Below are positions 58,340 through 64,000 of a DNA stretch of 64,000 nucleotides, piece after piece. A program made the position numbers and the translations under genes. The notes below the pieces were generated by a model. That model was given only the letters and a program-made list of their open reading frames with translations. It was not told the DNA's origin and ran no database searches. Numbering within the stretch: the first letter of the stretch is position 1; every line of letters begins with the position of its first letter. The DNA comes from Azorinus chamasolen (taxonomy: Eukaryota > Mollusca > Bivalvia > Cardiida > Solecurtidae): NCBI GenBank assembly GCA_963576725.1, contig OY755240.1, positions 34,414,620 to 34,478,619 of the forward strand. Reading direction: 5' to 3'.

Positions 58340-58888
58340 ATATAATTACTCCAGTCTAGCACTCAATTGAACATACAAGAGATATATAAATGTGTTCTTT
58401 TCTTTACAGTATTTACTATATCATTGCAAGGATTCTTACAGTTTAAGCCAGGTCATATGATAATATTTTATTTACTATAGAGAATACGGTTGAGGAACCT
58501 TTAAATAATTTCATTCTCAAACAACACCTTTCACCCACATATGCCAAACCTTATATACACAAACATACGAATATCACAACAATTAAAATAGTATCATAAA
58601 GTTGAAGATTCTTCACTTAAACACTGTTAGTTCGGTATAACACTCATGTAACAGTTCGTCCGCATACGGTCTAGAGCTGGTAATGACGTGATCTCATATG
58701 GCTGCTAACACTGCTTCTGTCAAAATGCACATAACCAATATCATATCAAAATGACTTAGCTACAAACACACATGAAACACACATGCTATCAACTTATGGC
58801 ACATTTTTATAGGCACCGTCGCACGTATCTACTAACAGATAGCATGTGGTTACATAAGCACAAAGCCGACCTCACATAACGTTTACAG
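58340..58888. other. Non-coding stretch
   Basis: No gene or named repeat recognised; AT-rich DNA before the inverted-repeat-flanked element. Confidence 0.4.
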
Positions 58889-60668
58889 CACAGGTGCTAG
58901 GCGTGTGGCCATTTCACAAATACTGCTTATAAATACCTTCAAATACGTTTAGACATCATAACTTGACAGTATAAAAAAATGATTTTTTTTTATTTCGTAT
59001 AGTACATTTTTTTCATTTATTATACCCCCCTTTTGAAAAAATGGGGGTATATTGCTTTGCACATGTCGGTCGGTCGGTCTGTCGGTCGGTCGGTCGGTCG
59101 GTCGGTCGGTCGGTAGATCGATGGTTTCCGAATGATAACTAATAAACGACTTGGCCTAGAATCTTTAAACTTGCTGTGGTGGTTGGTCATGACAAGTAGA
59201 TGACCCCTATTGTTTTTGAGGTCACTAGGTCAAAGGTCAAGGTCGCCATGACCTAAAATGGTGAAATAGTTTCCGATCAATAACTGCTCAAGGGTTTGGC
59301 TTGGGATCTTCAAACTTGCTGTGGTGGTTGGTCATGACCACTAGATGACCCCTATTGATTTTGGGGTCACTAGGTCAAAGGTCAAGGTCACCATGACCTT
59401 AAATGGTTAAATGGTTTCCGATCAATAACTGCTCAAGGGTTTAGCTTAGAATCTTCAAACTTGCTGTGGTAGTTGGTCATGACCACTGGACCACCCCTAT
59501 TGATTTTGAGGTCACTAGGTCAAAGGTCAAGGTCACCATGACCTTAACTGGTAAAATGGTTTCTGATCAATAACTGCTCAAGGGTTTGGCTTAGGATCTT
59601 CAAATTTGCTGTGGTGGTTGGTCATGACAACTAGATGAGTCCTATTGTTTTTTAGGTCACTAGGTCAAAGGTCAAGGTCACTATGACCTTAAAGGGTGAA
59701 ATGGTTTGCGATCAATAACTGCTCACGGGTTTGGCCTAGGATCTTCAAATTTGCTGTGGTGGTTGGTAATGACCACTAGATGACCCTTATTGTTTTTTAG
59801 GTCACTAGGTCAAAGGTCAAGGTCACCATGCTCTTAACTGGTCAAATGGTTTCCGATCAATAACTGCTCAAGGGTTTGGCTTAGAATCTTCAAACTTGCT
59901 GCGGTAGTTGGTCATGACAACTGGATGACCCCTATTGTATTTGAGGTCACTAGGTCAAAGGTCAAGGTCACCATGACCTTAACTTGTAAAATAGTTTCTG
60001 ATCAATAACTGCTCAAGGGTTTGGCTTAGGATCTTCAAATTTGCTTAGGTGGTTGGTCATGACAACTAGATGAGCCCTATTGTTTTTAGGTCACTAGGTC
60101 AAAGGTCAAGGTCACCATGACCTGAACTGGTGAAATGGTTTGCGATCAATAACTGCTCAAGGTTAGGCTTAGGATCTTCAAACTTGCTGTGGTGGTTGGT
60201 CATGACCAATAGATAACCCCTATTATTTTCGAGGTCACTAGGTCAAAGGTCAAGGTCACCATGACCTTAACTGGTGAAATGGTTTGCGATCAATAACTAC
60301 TCACGGGTTTGGCTCAGGATCTTCAAACTTGCTGTGGTGGTTGGTCATGACCACTAGATGACCCCTTTTGATTTTGAGGTCACTAGGTCAAAGGTCAAGG
60401 TCACCATTCCCTTAATATGTGAAATGTTTTCAGATCAATAAATGATCAGTGGTTTGGCTTAGGATCTTCAAAGTTGCTGTGGTGATTAGTCATGACCGCT
60501 AGATGACCTCTATAGTTGAGGTCACTAGATCAAAGGTCAGGGGGTCTGGGGGGTATACATGTTTTACAAACATCTCTTGTTTTTATACTGTCAAGTTATG
60601 ATGTTTCAACGTATTTGAAGGTATTTATAAGCAGTACTTGTGAAATGGCCGCACGCCTAGCACCTGTG
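58889..60668. repeat. Inverted repeat flanking a Helentron-like copy
   Basis: 58889-58975 and 60583-60668 are reverse complements at over 90 percent by eye (GCTAGGCGTGTGGCCATTTC..., TGCTTATAAATACCTTCAAA, ACTTGACAGTATAA). The Helentron-like element fills nearly the whole space between them. Confidence 0.85.
59021..60580 (-). mobile_element. Helentron-like non-autonomous element, family A copy 2
   Basis: Inverted copy of the 41411-43335 family. On the plus strand: hairpin TATACCCCCCTTTTG...GGGGGTATA (59021-59051), (GGTC)n, about eight units of 175-180 bp, then GGGGGGTATAC, ATGTTTTACAAACAT and CTCTTGT (60574-60580). It has fewer core units than copy 1, so unit number varies within the family. 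Confidence 0.8.
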
Positions 60669-60679
60669 GTTTACAGCAC

Positions 60680-61412
60680 ACAACAAAACATAGCAGAACC
60701 TACCACGTAGCTGTATTTCTTGAAATATAGCGTACTACTACTAATACGTCTACATCAACGTTTACGTTAATTACAGAGCCCAACAAACACCTTCACTTTA
60801 CAACCTGGACCGGAATACAAGAGCCACGCCTTAATTAAAAAGGGTCACAGTACAATCCATCTAACTTGCACAAGTTCTATTCTCGCTCCCTAGACACAAA
60901 CTATTCCCCAGATGTTGCTCCTCTGTTGCTCAGTACTAAAACTGACTGCGTTACAATGACCAATGGGTAAACTAGCCACACTGAGACATGCTGGTTTATA
61001 GCTGTACTACTGATGCCACCGGGTGGTGGGACTGGGCAGTACACCTCTACTGGGCAACTGAAACAGTTAGCCTATTAGAAACAACTATCTGACATTGATG
61101 ATGAATAAAAGAAATAAATCCCCGTATAACAACCATTTAATAAAGAAAATAGGTTTTTAAAATGCAGACGGAAGCATAAGGCATAATGAAATTAATACAG
61201 AAAGTTCCCTTAGGAGCTTTCAGTTGTGCTTTCTTTATGCTTTAAGCAACCACATGTGTACAAAATGCAATAAGCTCCATTTAAAGAATGTTACGTCCTC
61301 GTGGAAATCTATTACTAGTGCTATATACACATACTACAGGAACAGCTTGGTGTAGGTCTGTGCCATCTATTGGCAAGTTTAGCTGGCATACTATTTCAGG
61401 CAAATACGGTAA
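60680..61412. other. Non-coding stretch downstream of the sulfotransferase
   Basis: No gene seen. A degenerate hairpin (GAAAGTTCCCTTAGGAGCTTTC, about 61200-61225) belongs to the AGAAWGCTCCT family also found at 17761, 19100 and 63450. The 3' UTR of the minus-strand sulfotransferase must lie here. Confidence 0.4.
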
Positions 61413-63802
61413 TTAGACGGGTGGATAATTATCATAACCGAACATTTCGAAATCGAAGCGGTAGTAATTCTGGAGTGCTTCTAACTGGTCTGTGGACAGC
61501 TGTCGATAAGCGTCTTTTAGCGCTTGTTTGCGAAATGCTTTCTTTGTTGTTTTATTGGCACTACTGCGTTTACGGGCAGAGCGAACCATGGCCACCATTG
61601 TCACCGTACTAATGTTCTCCGTGTTCGGATGAATCAGGAACTCATCACCGGGTTGCAGATATCCATTTAATTTCATTGCTGTCCAAATTCGTTTGGCCAG
61701 TTCAAATTTTATAATACATTTTGATCGTGCGCGATACAATCGAAAATTGTAATCAATTTCAGTTTTGATTTCGAACTCGTCCTGGTCTAGTTCAAGTGCT
61801 GGTTGTTCAGTTTGCAACAAATCTACATAATCTAACACGTACTTAAAGTCAGATAAAAATGTTTCTTGTTTCATGATAAAATATGGCTTGAATATACATG
61901 GGTCACATATTTGTGTAATTGGTAACCAATGATTGTCCATATCCCAGGATATATAATGTCCTTTCGTTAACACGTACCGTACGAACTCTGGAAATGTGAC
62001 GTCATTGCCACAACTTTTAGCAAGACTTGTAGCATTGTTTCGAACTGACTTAATGATATCTTTTCCTTTACCGAACCAGAAGTCAGGAAGGAGTAACTTG
62101 TCGATATAGGCTGACCATAGTCTTGTATACGGATCTCTTGCGGTCAATACCCGTACAGCTCTGCTAATAAACGCGATGTCTTTACCGGTGAAGTTAAACC
62201 TTTTAAACTTCCTACCTGATGGGAAAAATATGTCGAACTTTGAGTAGGCAGTGATGGGCTTGTTAGACAAATCTTTGTTGTTTAGGTATGTGAAAAGACG
62301 AAGCCAAATTGAACATGCAGCTTTAGGCACCACACATAATGTCACATTAGCTGGGACGTGCCCAGCTACTTTTGCTACGTAGTTCTGTGGCATGGTTGAA
62401 GAAGAACATTTCTTTTCAATCAATAAACGTCGATTGGAAAATCTCAACGCGACGTCGTGTTCGGCTTTAATGGCGTCCTGAAAAGTAATTGCGAAAATAA
62501 TTGATAATTGATAAAGATATATTTATGTTTTATTAGAATATAGAGGAATTATAGTTGTACCCATTTTAACCCATTAACTCTTAGGCTATTTTAGACCCAC
62601 CCTATTTGAATAAATCTAGTGAAAAAGAGTATTTACTAGAAATTATAGAAAAAATTGTGTAGTTTTTAAATCATTGTGATAAATAGAGCATTTGCTCCAA
62701 TGAAGCAAAAGGTCTATCTATCACAATGGTTTCAAAAACTAGACTTTTACAAAGGCGCCAAAAAGGCATCGACATGAAGGAATGTGTTAACACTGTTTGA
62801 ATATTGGACTAAACTATCCGTTCACCTTATAAGTACGGAGTGATATAGAATTGATTCTACAGATTCTGTCATGGACAAGCATTTCTGTGTTGTTCTCTAG
62901 CCGTATTTGACTGGGCCTGTAAGCAACAAAAACAATTCCCAATCGAATACATTACACGTTGAGCAACGAAAAAAATCATGCAACGCGGGTTGAAAACCGT
63001 TGAGATTAGTCGTATTCGACTGGGCTTTTTCTTGCTATTCTGTCACATAAACGTCTCCCACCTGTTGATTTCAACCAATCAAATTATAATTTATGAATTA
63101 ACTTTACCTTGCATTACTCCACAATCTAAACGGTTTCAACCCGCGTTGCATGATTTTATTTCGTTGTTCAACGTGAACTGTATTCGACTGGGAATTGGTT
63201 TCGTTGCTTATTGATACAGGCCCAGTCGAATACGGCCATTGTTGAGTAACGCAAGGTAAACTATCAACTATAATTTGATTGGTTGAATTTAATAGGTGGG
63301 AGAAGTTTATGTGACGGAATAGCAAGAAAAAACCCAGTCAAATACGGCTACTGTTTAAGTAATATTCACATACTGTATAACATGTCTACAGAGATTTTTA
63401 AAGTAGGTCTAGTTCTTGGGGGTTATGAGCTTAATGTATTTATGCAGAAAGCTCCTCTAGGAAGTTTGTACATTAAGCAACCAACTGCCCTTATCGAACT
63501 CCATATGTATTCGTTATATGATGGCTATAAGCTATATGGTGGCTAATATGGTGGCTATAAGCATGTTATATGGTGGCTATAAGCACGTTCTATTGTATCT
63601 GACTGTGCTTCTCGCATAATGGATAAAAGGTAAATGAAAAAAAGAATACCATCGGAACGGACTCTAATGCCGAAAATGTCATCACCTTTAGGTCGTCTGT
63701 CGTTAGTAACGTGGAGTATATGTAAACTCCTATAAGGACCAGAAACGTCATCACAATCAGACAATAGATGTGACATTTCCTCAGCTTGGAATAGTAAGAC
63801 AT
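61413..63802 (-). CDS. Carbohydrate sulfotransferase (HNK-1/CHST8-14 family), two coding exons
   Basis: Exon with ATG 63686-63802 (39 codons), then intron 62478-63685 (AAG|GTGATG ... TTTTCAG), then exon 61413-62477, both in phase 0, giving about 393 residues. The first exon follows TTGTTTCAG directly before the ATG, so a 5' UTR exon lies beyond the window. Residues 1-11 are basic/cytoplasmic; 12-29 (IYCLIVMTFLVLIGVYIY) are a signal anchor, so this is a type II Golgi protein. Catalytic part: VVPKAACSIWLRLF (5'-phosphosulfate loop) and VLTARDPYTRLWSAYIDKLL (3'-phosphate site with Arg and Ser); then FPEFVRYV...DNHWLPITQICDPC and a conserved-type YFIMKQETFLSDF. It transfers sulfate from PAPS to glycan chains. 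Substrate cannot be told. The small exon is joined by phase and topology, and a further exon between is possible. Confidence 0.85.
62900..63348. repeat. Interleaved inverted repeats A-B-A'-B' in the sulfotransferase intron
   Basis: A (62900-63001) is the reverse complement of A' (63129-63237), and B (63011-63120) of B' (63242-63348). Every outer end reads GCCGTATTYGACTGGG or its complement. The two inverted repeats overlap rather than nest. No gene is inside. Confidence 0.85.
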
Positions 63803-64000
63803 CTGAAACAAACCAACAGTATGGTAAAAAATTCAATCCACTTAAGCAGTAATCAAAATATTCAGTAAATACTCTTCATATTCTTCAAATGTCTGATGGT
63901 AACAAAGGCGAATGTTGCTGACTAGTTTATTCGATAGTTTATTAACAGTTTAACATTTTACTTCATGAATAATCATGTAAGAAATAATGGCATCATCCAT

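Overview
The window is animal nuclear DNA, most likely from a bivalve mollusc and probably a clam (inference). It is AT-rich and intron-bearing, with canonical GT/AG splice sites and a 200-base assembly gap (21344-21543). It has very many inverted repeats, tandem-repeat-bearing non-autonomous elements, LINEs, a Ty3/gypsy element, a Merlin-type transposase relic and permuted Penelope-like elements. There are no operons or prokaryotic signals.

Only two loci look like ordinary host genes. A three-exon, 97-residue secreted cystatin-type protease inhibitor lies on the plus strand (5715-12769); its two introns are full of hairpin repeats, a LINE relic and microsatellites. A Golgi-type carbohydrate sulfotransferase of the HNK-1/CHST family lies on the minus strand at the right edge (61413-63802). 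It has a short signal-anchor exon and one large catalytic exon. A probable pseudogene for a secreted cysteine-rich, coiled-coil protein lies at 40319-41113.

The rest is mostly mobile DNA. 0-5 kb: a LINE relic interrupted by a minisatellite, then a 1-kb inverted-repeat element. 9.6-11.7 kb: a LINE relic carrying a Helentron-like insertion. 13.5-20 kb: two large foldback structures, the second with arms over 1.2 kb. 21.6-27 kb: a Helentron-like element, then a minus-strand LINE invaded by a truncated Penelope-like element. 28.8-36.1 kb: a Ty3/gypsy element with intact gag and pol joined by a -1 frameshift site. 37.4-39.6 kb: a plus-strand LINE. 41.4-44.8 kb: two more Helentron-like elements. 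44.8-46.8 kb: a Merlin transposase relic. 47.6-56.5 kb: a nearly complete LINE whose second ORF is split by a Penelope-like element of Naiad type. 57.4-60.7 kb: a Helentron-like end, a hammerhead ribozyme motif, hairpin repeats, and a Helentron-like copy inside an inverted repeat.

The most notable system is the pair of Naiad-type Penelope-like elements. The longer copy (50.8-54.0 kb) has N-terminal GIY-YIG and C-terminal RT domains, with three in-frame TGA codons where the family has cysteine. Both copies carry a SECIS-like stem six bases after the terminal TAG, with compensatory base-pair changes between them. This fits a retroelement-encoded selenoprotein. Selenocysteine-containing Naiads have been reported from clams, so the class is known; the reading here is of these particular copies. 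A second theme is that several tandem-repeat elements with unrelated cores share the same terminal architecture, which suggests one mobilising machinery.
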